In this document: piece after piece, positions 44,901 through 53,951 of the stretch
Layout of the letters: every line of letters begins with the position of its first letter
How positions within the stretch are numbered: the first letter of the stretch is position 1
NCBI RefSeq assembly: GCF_003987015.1
Contig: NZ_PIPQ01000004.1
Location: forward strand, 81,488 to 145,487
Direction: 5' to 3'
Length of the DNA stretch: 64,000 bases
Source of the DNA: Aliidiomarina taiwanensis
Lineage (GTDB): Bacteria; Pseudomonadota; Gammaproteobacteria; Enterobacterales; Alteromonadaceae
Position numbers and translations under genes: made by a program
The notes under the pieces: generated by a model
Seen by the model: only the letters and a program-made list of their open reading frames with translations
Databases searched by the model: none
Told to the model about the DNA's origin: nothing

Positions 44901-47783
44901 ATGAGCAGTAAATCGTTATACGAGCTTGAGCAACACGACGACTTTATTTCGCGCCATATAGGCCCTGACAGCACTGAGCAACAAGAAATGCTAGATTTCG
45001 TTGGTGCTTCTTCACTGTCAGACATGACAGCACAAACGGTGCCAGGAGCAATTTTGCGCGAGCCGTTCTTAAGTGTTGGCGAGCCCATGACGGAGCGTGA
45101 CGCACTGGCGAAACTAAAAACCATTGCGAAGAAAAACAAAGTGTACACCAGCTACATTGGTGCGGGTTACTACGACACATTAGTGCCAAACGTCATTGCC
45201 CGTAACGTACTAGAAAACCCGGGCTGGTACACAGCATACACGCCATACCAACCAGAAATATCTCAAGGTCGCTTGGAAGCGATTCTTAATTTCCAGCAAA
45301 TGACACTCGACCTCACTGGTTTGGAAATGGCCAGTGCCTCGTTACTTGACGAAGCCACCGCAGCCGCCGAAGCCATGGCTGTCGCACAGCGTGTGAGCAA
45401 GTCGAAATCAAATACTTTCTTCGTGGCCGACAACGTGTTCCCACAAACGGTTGATGTGGTAAAAGCACGCGCAGAAATGTTTGGCTTCGACATTATTATG
45501 GGCCCTTGGCAAGAAGCAGGTGACCATGACGTGTTCGGTGTTTTACTGCAAAGCCCAGCCAACGACGGTGAAGTGCTTGATTTAACCGATGTGATTGCCG
45601 CTGTTCATGCCAAAAAAGGCCTGGTGGGTGTCGCCACAGACCTGATGAGCCTGGTGCACTGCAAAACGCCAGGTGAAATGGGCGCCGACATGGTGTTTGG
45701 CTCGGCCCAGCGCTTTGGTGTACCTATGGGCTACGGTGGTCCACACGCGGCATTCTTTGCCACCCGTGAAAAATTCAAGCGTGCCTTACCCGGCCGTATT
45801 ATTGGTGTGTCACGCGACACCCGTGGCCGCGCGGCAATGCGCCTCGCCATGCAAACCCGTGAACAACACATTCGCCGTGAAAAAGCCACGTCGAACATTT
45901 GTACTGCCCAAGTATTACTTGCCAATATGGCCTCGTTCTACGCGGTGTACCACGGTCCTGAAGGTTTAAAAACCATCGCCAACCGCATTCACCGCATGAC
46001 CAGCATGATGGCCGCGGCGTTACGCGAAAAAGGCATGGCCCCAGTGAACAGCTCCTGGTTCGACACCTTAACTTTTAAGGTTGAAGACAGCGCCCGCGAC
46101 GCCATTATTGCGCGTTCAAATGCAGCTGAGCTGAACCTACGCATCGACACCGCAGGCCAAGTAAGCCTAAGCTTCGACGAAGCGAAAAGCCGTGCCGACT
46201 TTGTTACCTTACTCGATGTAATTTTCGGTGAAGGCCATGGCTTAACTGTTGAGCAGTTAGACAGCTTGGCGCAAGAGCACACAGGCGTACCAGCCGAGCT
46301 ATTGCGCAACACGCCTTTCTTGACTCACGAAGTGTTTAACACGCACCATTCAGAAACTGAAATGCTGCGTTACATTCGTAAATTAGAAGGCCGCGACTTG
46401 GCACTGAACCACAGCATGATCTCCCTTGGCTCGTGCACCATGAAGCTCAACGCCACCGCAGAAATGATTCCAATTACCTGGCCTGAATTTGGTCAGCTGC
46501 ACCCGTTCTGCCCGCTAGACCAAGCTCAAGGTTACGCAGAAATGCTCAGCACCTTGTCGACCTGGTTAGTGGATATTACCGGCTACGACGAAATGAGCCT
46601 ACAACCAAACTCAGGCGCACAGGGTGAGTACGCTGGTTTATTAGCGATTGACCGTTACCACGTCAGCCGTGGTGAAGGGCATCGTAAAATTTGCCTTATT
46701 CCTGAGTCTGCACACGGTACCAACCCTGCTTCGGCACAAATGGCCGGCATGAAAGTGGTTGTGGTGAAGTGTGACGAGAAAGGCAACATCGACATTAACG
46801 ACCTTCGTGAAAAAGCGGCCAGCGTTTCTGACCAGCTTTCTTGCGCCATGGTGACCTACCCGTCAACCCACGGTGTGTACGAAGAAAACATCGTTGAAGT
46901 GTGCGACATTATTCATGAGCACGGCGGCCAAGTGTATATGGACGGTGCCAACATGAACGCCCAAGTAGGTGTCACCTCGCCAGGCTTCATTGGCTCGGAC
47001 GTGTCCCACTTAAACCTGCACAAAACCTTCTGTATTCCACACGGTGGTGGTGGTCCAGGCATGGGGCCCATTGGCGTAAAAAGCCATTTAGCGCCTTTCC
47101 TACCAGGCCATACCGCCATTGACGCCGAAGGCCTGGTGAAAGGTAACGGTGCAGTGTCTGCAGCTCCTTACGGTAGTGCCAGCATTCTGCCAATTTCGTG
47201 GATGTACATTGCCATGATGGGTAGCCGTGGTTTACGCCAAGCAACAGAAGTGGCTATTTTAAATGCCAACTACATTGCCAAGCGTTTAGAGCCGCACTAC
47301 CCCATTCTATTTAGTGGCCGCAACGGCCGTGTCGCGCACGAGTGCATTATCGACTTACGCCCACTAAAAGACACCACAGGCATTGCCGAGATTGATATTG
47401 CCAAGCGTCTACAAGACTACGGCTTCCACTCGCCAACTATGTCGTTCCCAGTTGCGGGCACGCTCATGATCGAGCCAACAGAGTCGGAGTCGAAGGCTGA
47501 AATGGACCGCTTTATTGACGCCATGATCAGTATCCGTCAGGAAATTGAGAAGGTAGCAAACGGCGAATGGGCAGCCGACAACAACCCGCTAGTTCATGCA
47601 CCGCATACACTGGCCGACATTGTCGACAGCGCATGGGACCGCCCATACACCCGTGAAGAAGCCGCCTACCCAGCCGAGTGGCTACACGGCCATAAGTTCT
47701 GGCCAAGTGTAAACCGCATCGACGACGTATACGGCGACCGCAACCTTATGTGCGCCTGCCCGCCAATAAGCGAGTATTTGTAA
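44901..47783 (+). CDS. gcvP: Glycine dehydrogenase (decarboxylating), P protein
   Basis: The pyridoxal-phosphate enzyme that decarboxylates glycine and loads the H protein. The 960-residue single-chain form has both halves: the N-terminal half with [44 protein letters not shown] blocks (about 70-110), and the C-terminal half with the PLP-lysine motif [19 protein letters not shown]. Codon use is strongly biased (few rare codons), suggesting good expression. It is separated from gcvH by a terminator and followed by another. Confidence 0.97.
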   Translation: MSSKSLYELEQHDDFISRHIGPDSTEQQEMLDFVGASSLSDMTAQTVPGAILREPFLSVGEPMTERDALAKLKTIAKKNKVYTSYIGAGYYDTLVPNVIARNVLENPGWYTAYTPYQPEISQGRLEAILNFQQMTLDLTGLEMASASLLDEATAAAEAMAVAQRVSKSKSNTFFVADNVFPQTVDVVKARAEMFGFDIIMGPWQEAGDHDVFGVLLQSPANDGEVLDLTDVIAAVHAKKGLVGVATDLMSLVHCKTPGEMGADMVFGSAQRFGVPMGYGGPHAAFFATREKFKRALPGRIIGVSRDTRGRAAMRLAMQTREQHIRREKATSNICTAQVLLANMASFYAVYHGPEGLKTIANRIHRMTSMMAAALREKGMAPVNSSWFDTLTFKVEDSARDAIIARSNAAELNLRIDTAGQVSLSFDEAKSRADFVTLLDVIFGEGHGLTVEQLDSLAQEHTGVPAELLRNTPFLTHEVFNTHHSETEMLRYIRKLEGRDLALNHSMISLGSCTMKLNATAEMIPITWPEFGQLHPFCPLDQAQGYAEMLSTLSTWLVDITGYDEMSLQPNSGAQGEYAGLLAIDRYHVSRGEGHRKICLIPESAHGTNPASAQMAGMKVVVVKCDEKGNIDINDLREKAASVSDQLSCAMVTYPSTHGVYEENIVEVCDIIHEHGGQVYMDGANMNAQVGVTSPGFIGSDVSHLNLHKTFCIPHGGGGPGMGPIGVKSHLAPFLPGHTAIDAEGLVKGNGAVSAAPYGSASILPISWMYIAMMGSRGLRQATEVAILNANYIAKRLEPHYPILFSGRNGRVAHECIIDLRPLKDTTGIAEIDIAKRLQDYGFHSPTMSFPVAGTLMIEPTESESKAEMDRFIDAMISIRQEIEKVANGEWAADNNPLVHAPHTLADIVDSAWDRPYTREEAAYPAEWLHGHKFWPSVNRIDDVYGDRNLMCACPPISEYL

Positions 47784-47808
47784 ACTAGGTTGTTGTAGCA
47801 GGACATTG

Positions 47809-47840
47809 AAAAAAGCGAACCGGTTGGTTCGCTTTTTTTT
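47809..47840 (+). terminator. Intrinsic terminator after gcvP
   Basis: AAGCGAACC (47813-47821) pairs with GGTTCGCTT (47826-47834) around GGTT. A run of eight T follows. It marks the end of the conserved core block before the accessory region. Confidence 0.93.
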
Positions 47841-47895
47841 AACTGTTAGGGCCTACGAACTTAAAGGTCAGTCTACTCCCAAACTGCTCCTTTGG

Positions 47896-49407
47896 TTAAA
47901 GTAGCGATGCCAAGAATTTTGTAAAAGGCACAATATCTTGTTTGACGCTGGCAGCTTCCAACGCTTGCATATATTCCTCTCGCCGCGTAACCGGCACAAT
48001 TGTCCATGGATAACCACCAGATGCCATCATTAGATTCATAATGAATCTCCCTATTCTGCCGTTGCCATCAAAGTAAGGGTGGATGTAAACGAAAATGAAG
48101 TGCCCCAGTACTACTCTGACGGCTGCATTTTCCTCTTCTGCGAGCAAGTCGAAGAGTGTCGGCATCATGTCGCGAACCGCGCCCCTATCAGGTGGGGTAT
48201 GCATAGACTGGCGAATGTAGACAGGCCCTGAGCGGTATCCAGCCAAGTCCGATTGTTGAATAATACCGGCGGCCACACTCGGGCCAAATAAGGCGAGGTA
48301 CCAATCGCTGTGGGTCTGTTCCAGTACGTCGCCAGGATTTTTGCCTTCTAATACCGCTAACACGGCTTTTTTAACTTCCTGAAACGCATCCCAGTAGCCT
48401 TTAGCAGCCATGGCATCTAAGTGTTTTTTACTCTCGCCTGAGCCTTCAGCTTGCCAGTTACCAGAGCGAACCAGTTCAATCAATTCGCAAGTTACCCGAT
48501 AGCCTTCAATGGACAGTGAGTGGTAGGCGTCTGTGAGGTATTTGTCTTCTACTTCGGCCATGTAGGTTTCGATGTCGACGTTTTGTTGTATTTGTTCAGG
48601 GAAATGCGCGATAACACTTTCACGCAGTTGCGCCCACATTAATCGTATGCGATTAACATAGGGTGACACATCACGTCGACCAAAGCTCACCTGCACTTTC
48701 TCTGCGAAAGGGTCATTTTCTTGCACTTTAAAGTCGGCGGCTTGCATGCCTTTTAAAATATTGTTAGCGATCAAATCTCGGCCAATATTTCTAAAAGCCC
48801 CTGCTAATCGGCCGGCAATCACACTGTGATTACCTGCGAGTAAAACGGACAGTACGTCGGAAGCATCCGTCACCATCGATAAGGCAGTACGCATTTGGAT
48901 GGGCGCATTTTGAAACTGATTCGCCGAAGAGTAAACAAGTGCAGCTGCTAAGCTATATACATTGAGCCCATCTAGTTTTTCAATCTGTTCTGTGTCAGGC
49001 ATGTTCAACCTGACATCAAAAATTGAGGTGTGGTGCAAGAAGGCGGTGGGTTTATTATTGCCTTTGGGCGAGCGCACGAGCAGTTGCTGAGGCACGGTTC
49101 TATCGCCGATATGAAGGCTAATTGATTGTTCAGGAGAGAGGCACCAGGAATTGTCGAATCGTTCAGACAAATAAGCGCCGCAAAAATCCCAAAAAGAGGT
49201 GTACCAAGATGTACTGTCACCAGGCTTTTCATCTGGCATCGTCGGTATGTACCAGCCTCGGATCACTTCGCGAATAAATCCATGCTTCAATAGCCGCTCT
49301 CGATGCACTCTGCTGAGTTCTTTTGATTGGATAGCAACAACCCCAGACTCTTGAAGCTGTTGTAATTGCTCAAGCGAATCTGCAAGTTTTTGTGATATAT
49401 CCTTCAT
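47896..49407 (-). CDS. Fic-domain protein with an AbiEi-like N-terminal winged helix
   Basis: I chose the start at 49407 (MKDISQKLADSLEQL), preceded by GGAGTGAAC, giving 503 residues. The N-terminus (about 8-56, ending LLKHGFIREVIRGWYIP) looks like the DNA-binding domain of AbiEi-type antitoxins. The C-terminal part is a Fic domain with the complete active site HPYFDGNGRIGR (His443 to Arg454), which normally transfers AMP to a protein hydroxyl. An inhibitory motif SLSIEG (Ser297 to Gly302) of the (S/T)xxxE(G/N) type precedes it. It is therefore a probably self-inhibited AMPylator. The DNA-binding role is inferred. Confidence 0.85.
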   Translation of the reverse strand: MKDISQKLADSLEQLQQLQESGVVAIQSKELSRVHRERLLKHGFIREVIRGWYIPTMPDEKPGDSTSWYTSFWDFCGAYLSERFDNSWCLSPEQSISLHIGDRTVPQQLLVRSPKGNNKPTAFLHHTSIFDVRLNMPDTEQIEKLDGLNVYSLAAALVYSSANQFQNAPIQMRTALSMVTDASDVLSVLLAGNHSVIAGRLAGAFRNIGRDLIANNILKGMQAADFKVQENDPFAEKVQVSFGRRDVSPYVNRIRLMWAQLRESVIAHFPEQIQQNVDIETYMAEVEDKYLTDAYHSLSIEGYRVTCELIELVRSGNWQAEGSGESKKHLDAMAAKGYWDAFQEVKKAVLAVLEGKNPGDVLEQTHSDWYLALFGPSVAAGIIQQSDLAGYRSGPVYIRQSMHTPPDRGAVRDMMPTLFDLLAEEENAAVRVVLGHFIFVYIHPYFDGNGRIGRFIMNLMMASGGYPWTIVPVTRREEYMQALEAASVKQDIVPFTKFLASLL

Positions 49408-49858
49408 GTTCACTCCAAGTATTACTCCTGACACGTATCAGTTATCAATCCGCATCTCTAGGTTTTTATGTTATAGCATTAATAGGTTTTAGTGTCATAT
49501 TCTTTATAGGTTTTGATGAGCTACCGTTTTTAGGCTTTGGTGCTCATTAGCTTGAAGAAGGTATGCAAGAAACAGAGCTCTCCTACTATGGCCGCAGGAT
49601 GTGTTTTGTTGGTGGAGAAGCGAGTGTTCAGTTCATAGGCCACCATGACCGTGCACGTTATCTCCTTGCCTAATTCCTAGAGCTTCGATAGCATGGGTAT
49701 TTACATTTTATTAACGTGCATGCATGTATATCATATATATGCGCATGCTCGTTTGTACTTTACTTAGTTTGGTTTGTGGACGAAAAAATCACAGTAGTGA
49801 CAGGCGCTTGCAGTATTTTCCCAAGCTAGATACACCATGCATGCCTAGTATATAAATG
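49408..49858. other. 450-bp AT-rich non-coding region between the Fic gene and the first cassette
   Basis: No convincing gene is present. It holds the phased repeats described separately (49459-49554) and, further right, a low-complexity stretch of alternating TGCATG/ATAT (about 49716-49752). The right edge, ending GTTAGCT at 49858-49864, is the point where the first integron cassette begins. No integrase gene or attC hairpin is visible on the left of that point. Confidence 0.7.
49459..49554. repeat. Four 12-bp direct repeats at an exact 24-bp period
   Basis: TAGGTTTTTATG (49459), TAGGTTTTAGTG (49483), TAGGTTTTGATG (49507) and TAGGCTTTGGTG (49531) begin every 24 bp. Read in the direction of the Fic gene they follow CAYNAAARCCTA. 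The 12-bp sequences between them are unrelated, so this is a spaced binding-site array rather than a tandem duplication. The nearest copy is 52 bp from the Fic start codon. Confidence 0.85.
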
Positions 49859-49880
49859 TTAGCTTCCGTAGGAGATAAGT

Positions 49881-50720
49881 GTGTTATTTTCAAAGAGGAA
49901 AGGGCTATCAATTGTTCGTGATTCTGTTCAGAAGGACGGAATGGACGATGCTCTCAGGCATGGGCTTTGGAATGCTTTGCATATTTGCATATGGGAGCAA
50001 ATTGAATATAACCATTACTCCCAGACATTTAAATCTTCTAATGTGTATGGTTTGTTCCAGCATTATTGGCACAATCTATTTAAATGGCCCCTAGATAATT
50101 TGCCTGGCTATCTTGATGATGCTCATAGGCGTGTAAGAGAGTATTTCTTTAAGTGTGAGTGGTACGAGGTTTACGATTTTATTGAGTTTACCGCCCAGAA
50201 CTGCCCTGAAAGTCTCACAAAAGAATTCACTGAATTTTGCAACCATATATTGGAAAAAGAGCTTTCGGCTTACCGTTTTGTTGGAAGTCAGCTAACTGAT
50301 ATAACAAGCGCTGAAGAGTTAGAGAGTATTGAATCAGCGATTGACGCGACTACAAAACACTCCGGAGCAAGAAAGCATCTGCAAACTGCTCTCGTGCTGT
50401 TATCAGATCGTAAGTCGCCTGATTATAGAAACTCGATCAAAGAATCAATAAGTGCGGTAGAATCACTTTGTGTGGCAGTTTCTGGCAACCCTAAGGCCAC
50501 CCTTGGTAATGTATTGAACTCCATTGAAACCAAACACAAGTTGCATCCCGCTTTCAAAAAAGCGCTATCAAGTTTGTATGGCTATACAAGTGATTCAGAT
50601 GGAATTCGCCACGCATTGTTAGAAGAAAGCACAATAAGCTACAGCGATGCTAAGTTTATGCTCGTTGCATGCAGTGCTTTCGTAAATTATGTATTGGGAA
50701 AACAAAGTGAAAGAAGCTAA
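49881..50720 (+). CDS. AbiJ-like protein (AbiJ_NTD4 / HEPN type), cassette 1
   Basis: A 279-residue cytoplasmic protein starting at GTG 49881 with AGGAGA upstream. The opening LFSKRKGL and the closing DSDGIRHALLEES plus DAKFMLVACSAFVNYVLG recall proteins annotated with an AbiJ_NTD4 domain, which are linked to phage abortive infection and have HEPN-like helices. Arg243-His244 would be the candidate catalytic pair, but a full RNxxxH motif is absent. The stop codon lies inside the attC R'' box, as is usual for cassette genes. The family call is from memory. Confidence 0.65.
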   Translation: MLFSKRKGLSIVRDSVQKDGMDDALRHGLWNALHICIWEQIEYNHYSQTFKSSNVYGLFQHYWHNLFKWPLDNLPGYLDDAHRRVREYFFKCEWYEVYDFIEFTAQNCPESLTKEFTEFCNHILEKELSAYRFVGSQLTDITSAEELESIESAIDATTKHSGARKHLQTALVLLSDRKSPDYRNSIKESISAVESLCVAVSGNPKATLGNVLNSIETKHKLHPAFKKALSSLYGYTSDSDGIRHALLEESTISYSDAKFMLVACSAFVNYVLGKQSERS

Positions 50721-50786
50721 CAAGCGCATGTTGTCGGACTGGTTTTCCGCTGCGCTCCAAACCAGCCGCAAATGCGGGCGTTAGCA
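50715..50786 (+). other. attC site 1
   Basis: R'' AGCTAAC (50715-50721) pairs with R' GTTAGC (50780-50785). Inside, CGG-CTGGTTT (50735-50745) pairs with AAACCAG-CCG (50759-50768), leaving A50738 as the single extrahelical base typical of attC. The cassette crossover is between G50780 and T50781. Confidence 0.93.
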
Positions 50787-50805
50787 CTTAAAAGGAGATA
50801 GCACC

Positions 50806-51504
50806 TTGTCAACCAACGAAGGATTTAGAGACTCAACAAGTCTAACCGCTTGGGTCCGATACATGCTTTATGCACAAATCTTAATCGCCGTGATATCAAT
50901 AGTCTCCGGAAACTTGGAATACCAATTATTATCTGACTATCAGAATGGGGTTTATACATCTCAAGAACAAGCGATAGCTGACGGGGAGGCAAACGACCAA
51001 CGTCAAGGACTAATCGGTATCCTCTATCTTATCGTGTTTGTAGTCTCAGGGTTCCTGATACTACGATGGATTCATAGAGCAAACTACAACGCAAGACAAC
51101 TGGGAGCAGAGAATATGAAGTTCTCGCCTGGTTGGTCCATAGGGTACTACTTCATTCCAATTCTGACATTGTGGAAGCCATACCAAGCAATGAAAGAAAT
51201 ATGGAAGGCGAGCAAAGAACCTTCTGACTGGGTGTCACAAGGCATAAGTGGTATTCTGCCGTTGTGGTGGTTTTTGTGGTTAGTCTCGAATTTTCTTGGT
51301 CAGGCAATTTTTAGGCTATCCATGCGCGCAGAGGAGATTCAAGAACTAATGAGTCTTAATATTGTAACTCAAATATCAGACGCATTAGATATACCTTTAG
51401 CATTGGTATTTTTGGCCATCGTAAACAGAATCCATAGTATGCAGGCGAGTCGACTGGCCGGTGCTAACAATCAAATGCAGCCGACCGCTGAAAGCGTCGG
51501 CTGA
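50806..51504 (+). CDS. DUF4328-like membrane protein, cassette 2
   Basis: A 232-residue protein starting at TTG 50806, with AAAGGAGATA 7-8 bp upstream. About four or five membrane segments are visible (about 15-35, 65-85, 108-125, 150-170 and 195-212). WSIGYYFIPILTLWKPYQAMKEIW is characteristic of DUF4328. The last residues, NNQMQPTAESVG, are encoded by the attC site itself, so the natural C-terminus has been replaced or extended by cassette DNA. The function of the family is unknown. Confidence 0.75.
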   Translation: MSTNEGFRDSTSLTAWVRYMLYAQILIAVISIVSGNLEYQLLSDYQNGVYTSQEQAIADGEANDQRQGLIGILYLIVFVVSGFLILRWIHRANYNARQLGAENMKFSPGWSIGYYFIPILTLWKPYQAMKEIWKASKEPSDWVSQGISGILPLWWFLWLVSNFLGQAIFRLSMRAEEIQELMSLNIVTQISDALDIPLALVFLAIVNRIHSMQASRLAGANNQMQPTAESVG

Positions 51505-51518
51505 TTTGGGCGTTAGGC
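51462..51518 (+). other. attC site 2 (short form)
   Basis: R'' TGCTAAC (51462-51468) and R' GTTAGGC (51512-51518). CAAAT (51472-51476) pairs with ATTTG (51504-51508), and CAGCCGAC (51478-51485) pairs perfectly with GTCGGCTG (51496-51503), leaving G51477 extrahelical. At about 57 bp it is near the minimum attC length. The upstream gene stops within it. Confidence 0.93.
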
Positions 51519-51555
51519 TCGCTTACGCCGAAAGATAATTAATAGAGGAACTAGA

Positions 51556-52662
51556 ATGTCATTGATAGATGAAGTGAATGAAAAACGAAAAGAAATTCGT
51601 ACAGATGACTATGCCATGTCTATTAGTGAGTGGGTTTCTTTATATGAAAGTAAAGAAGTTGATATTCACCCTGAATTTCAACGATTCTATAGATGGAGTG
51701 ACATTCAAAAAACAAATCTTATTGAATCTATTTTATTAGGAATACCAATTCCTCCCGTTTTTGTCAGCCAAAGAAAAGATGGTATTTGGGATGTTGTTGA
51801 TGGATTGCAGCGTTTGTCAACAATCTATCAATTTATGGGAGTGTTGAAAGATGAAAATAAAAACAATATCGAGCCTTTAACTCTTAGTGGAACAAAATAT
51901 TTGCCTAGCTTAGAAGGTAAGCGATGGAATGATCCTGACAATGAAGACAACTCGTTTAGCCAAGATCTTCGATTAATAATTAAAAGATCAAAAATTAATG
52001 TGAGCATCATCCTTAAAGAAAGCGATGAGACGGCAAAATATGACTTGTTCCAACGTTTAAATACTGGCGGCTCGGATTTAAGTCCACAAGAAGTACGTAA
52101 TTGCATTCTGGTGATGCTAAATAAAGACTTTTATACTTGGCTGCAGGAGCTTGCATCATACGAGCCTTTCCAAGAGTGTATATCACTAAGCGATAGGCCC
52201 TTGAAGGAGTCATATGATCTTGAGCTTGCACTTCGTTTTATTATTTTCACTCTGATAGAGGAAAGGGATTTGCACCAATTGGGTGATGTGGGCATATTTC
52301 TTACTGAAAAAATGAGATTGTTGGCAGTGGATGATGATTTTGATAAAGCTATGTGGGAAAGACTTTTCAAGAGAACATTCGATAGTTTGCAACGCGAATT
52401 GTCTGAAGATTCGTTCAAACGATATAGTGTTACAAAACAAAAATTCACAGGAGGTTTCCTTCTTTCTCAATATGAAGTGGTTGCATATGGAGTTGGCTAT
52501 AACTTGGCTAAAAATATTGATTTGAAAGACATTGCTACGACAGCAGCAGGTATTTGGAGTGATTCTCGATTCACAGACTGGTCAGGCTCAGGAATTACAG
52601 CAACAAGAAGGCTGCCGAGAATACTTCCTTTTGGACGGGAGGTTTTTAATGGCAGTAATTAG
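51556..52662 (+). CDS. DUF262 (ParB-like nuclease fold) protein, cassette 3
   Basis: A 368-residue protein. FQRFYRWSDIQKTNLIESIL, GIPIPPVFVS, VVDGLQRLSTI (Asp82-Arg86, in place of the usual DGQQR) and LFQRLNTGGSDLSPQEVRN are the DUF262 hallmarks, the same fold as in GmrS/GmrSD restriction enzymes. There is no C-terminal DUF1524 HNH domain. A partner HEPN gene follows with a 14-bp overlap. Together they look like a two-component defence or toxin-antitoxin unit; which part is the toxin is inferred. AGAGGAACTAG precedes the ATG. Confidence 0.85.
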   Translation: MSLIDEVNEKRKEIRTDDYAMSISEWVSLYESKEVDIHPEFQRFYRWSDIQKTNLIESILLGIPIPPVFVSQRKDGIWDVVDGLQRLSTIYQFMGVLKDENKNNIEPLTLSGTKYLPSLEGKRWNDPDNEDNSFSQDLRLIIKRSKINVSIILKESDETAKYDLFQRLNTGGSDLSPQEVRNCILVMLNKDFYTWLQELASYEPFQECISLSDRPLKESYDLELALRFIIFTLIEERDLHQLGDVGIFLTEKMRLLAVDDDFDKAMWERLFKRTFDSLQRELSEDSFKRYSVTKQKFTGGFLLSQYEVVAYGVGYNLAKNIDLKDIATTAAGIWSDSRFTDWSGSGITATRRLPRILPFGREVFNGSN

Positions 52663-53299
52663 AACCAAAGAAAACTTGGTCGATAAAATAGGCCGAGACC
52701 ATGTTTGGCGAATACGTGAAATTTCTGAATTAAAAAATTTAATTGAAGCTCCAACAATTTCAGAGATAAGAAAGCGGGTTCTTTGCAGGGCAGGAATTGC
52801 TTTACTTTATGCTCATTGGGAGGGGTTCGTAAAAAAGTCGGGAACTTATTTTTTGGAATACGTGTCCTCACAAAAACATAATATCTCTGAATTAAGGAGC
52901 AATTTCATCACTCTACTCGTTAGAGGGAAGATTGATCGAGCAAGTGAGTCGAATAAATATTCTGCATTTGATGAGGTGACGAGATATATCATTAAAAACC
53001 AATCGACTAGAGCCCGAATTCCCGTGAAAAACGTTGTTGATACTCAGTCTAATCTATCAACTACTGTGCTTAAAGAAATCATGTGGTGCCTAGGTTTAGA
53101 TTATGAGTTTTTTGAGGCAAAAGAGAAGCTTATAGATTTAAAACTAGTAGGAAGGAGAAATCATGTTGCGCACGGCGAATCTATAGAAATAGACATCGAT
53201 GATTTTTTTGAAATGGTTGATGAAGTTCTAGGGTTGATGGCGACTTTTAAAAACCTGCTAGAAAACTCATGTGTAACAGAATCTTACAAGGCTTCATAA
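52649..53299 (+). CDS. HEPN-family protein (MAE_28990/MAE_18760-like), cassette 3 second gene
   Basis: A 216-residue protein. I chose ATG 52649 because GGACGGGAGG lies just upstream and it overlaps the DUF262 gene by 14 bp. The canonical HEPN ribonuclease motif is intact as RNHVAH (Arg170 to His175) in GRRNHVAHGESI, so RNA cleavage is expected. The N-terminal part (CRAGIALLYAHWEGFVK) is typical of the MAE_28990 type. Translational coupling to DUF262 suggests a complex or paired control. Calling it the toxin is an inference. Confidence 0.82.
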   Translation: MAVIRTKENLVDKIGRDHVWRIREISELKNLIEAPTISEIRKRVLCRAGIALLYAHWEGFVKKSGTYFLEYVSSQKHNISELRSNFITLLVRGKIDRASESNKYSAFDEVTRYIIKNQSTRARIPVKNVVDTQSNLSTTVLKEIMWCLGLDYEFFEAKEKLIDLKLVGRRNHVAHGESIEIDIDDFFEMVDEVLGLMATFKNLLENSCVTESYKAS

Positions 53300-53300
53300 A

Positions 53301-53411
53301 GCCTAACAATACGTGCCAGTCGGACAGTTTTTTCCGTGGCTCTTTTTGTGCTGGCCGCTACGCTAGCACAAACCGCCACTCCAAAAACTGCCGCTGCACT
53401 CTGCGTTATGT
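53301..53411 (+). other. attC site 3 (long form)
   Basis: R'' GCCTAAC (53301-53307) and R' GTTATGT (53405-53411). CGG plus CAGTTTTT (53321-53332) pairs with AAAAACTG plus CCG (53383-53393), with A53324 extrahelical. The long central part forms its own hairpin (GTGCT / AGCAC), giving a 111-bp site similar in layout to Vibrio-type repeats. Confidence 0.9.
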
Positions 53412-53510
53412 AGCTAAAGCGTCGGCTGTCGTGTCACTGTCAGGTATATTTCGTAGCCGCCAACAATGTTTATAAGTTAAGTTTTCCTCACAGATGGACG
53501 AGGGTATTTT

Positions 53511-53924
53511 ATGATAGTTAAAAAATTACGAGAGAAACGAAATTGGTCTCAAGAGCAACTTGCAATAATGTCTGGTTTAAGTACCAGAACAATTCAACGA
53601 ATTGAAAGTGGCAATAAAGCCAGTATTGAATCTCTTAAATCGCTCGCCTCTGTTTTTGAAATAGATATTTCTAAACTAAAAGAGGAAATTATAGTGATAG
53701 ACAAAAGTTCAGAATCATGGAAATCAGAATCACCTTTTGTAAGGTGGTTTTTTTGGGGAGTTAAAGCGAGAAAGCAAGTGTTAAATATGGAGTTTCTTTG
53801 TTTAACTCTTGGCATCTTATCATGGATTATTAAACCTGATATTGTTGCCACTCCTGCATTCTTTCTAATGGCTTATATTTTTGCGACAATGAAATATTAC
53901 ATCGATCGCAAAAAGCATTGGTAA
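53511..53924 (+). CDS. XRE-type HTH regulator with C-terminal membrane helices, cassette 4
   Basis: A 137-residue protein. The N-terminal helix-turn-helix (about 3-58: LREKRNWSQEQLAIMSGLST then RTIQRIESG) is followed by a linker and two hydrophobic helices (about 94-108 and 112-130), then a basic end (YYIDRKKHW). A membrane-tethered XRE regulator of this size is a familiar integron cassette product in marine bacteria. GACGAGGG precedes the ATG. Its targets are unknown. Confidence 0.8.
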   Translation: MIVKKLREKRNWSQEQLAIMSGLSTRTIQRIESGNKASIESLKSLASVFEIDISKLKEEIIVIDKSSESWKSESPFVRWFFWGVKARKQVLNMEFLCLTLGILSWIIKPDIVATPAFFLMAYIFATMKYYIDRKKHW

Positions 53925-53931
53925 ATTAGCT

Positions 53932-53938
53932 ACATAAC
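53932..53938 (+). other. Remnant R'' box of a truncated fourth attC
   Basis: ACATAAC followed by AAG lies 7 bp after the XRE stop. It is the exact complement of GTTATGT at 53405, where this cassette begins. No complementary arm, hairpin or R' box follows before hsdR, so the site has been cut off within about 40 bp. Confidence 0.65.
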
Positions 53939-53951
53939 AAGAATCCCTCTC

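Noticed and set aside
49459..49554. The regular 24-bp repeats as a CRISPR array
   Set aside because: The conserved part is only 12 bp and imperfect, spacers are 12 bp, and no cas gene is nearby. A protein-binding array explains it better.
49408..49858. A remnant integron integrase left of the cassettes
   Set aside because: No frame in either direction shows tyrosine recombinase or IntI-specific motifs in this gap.
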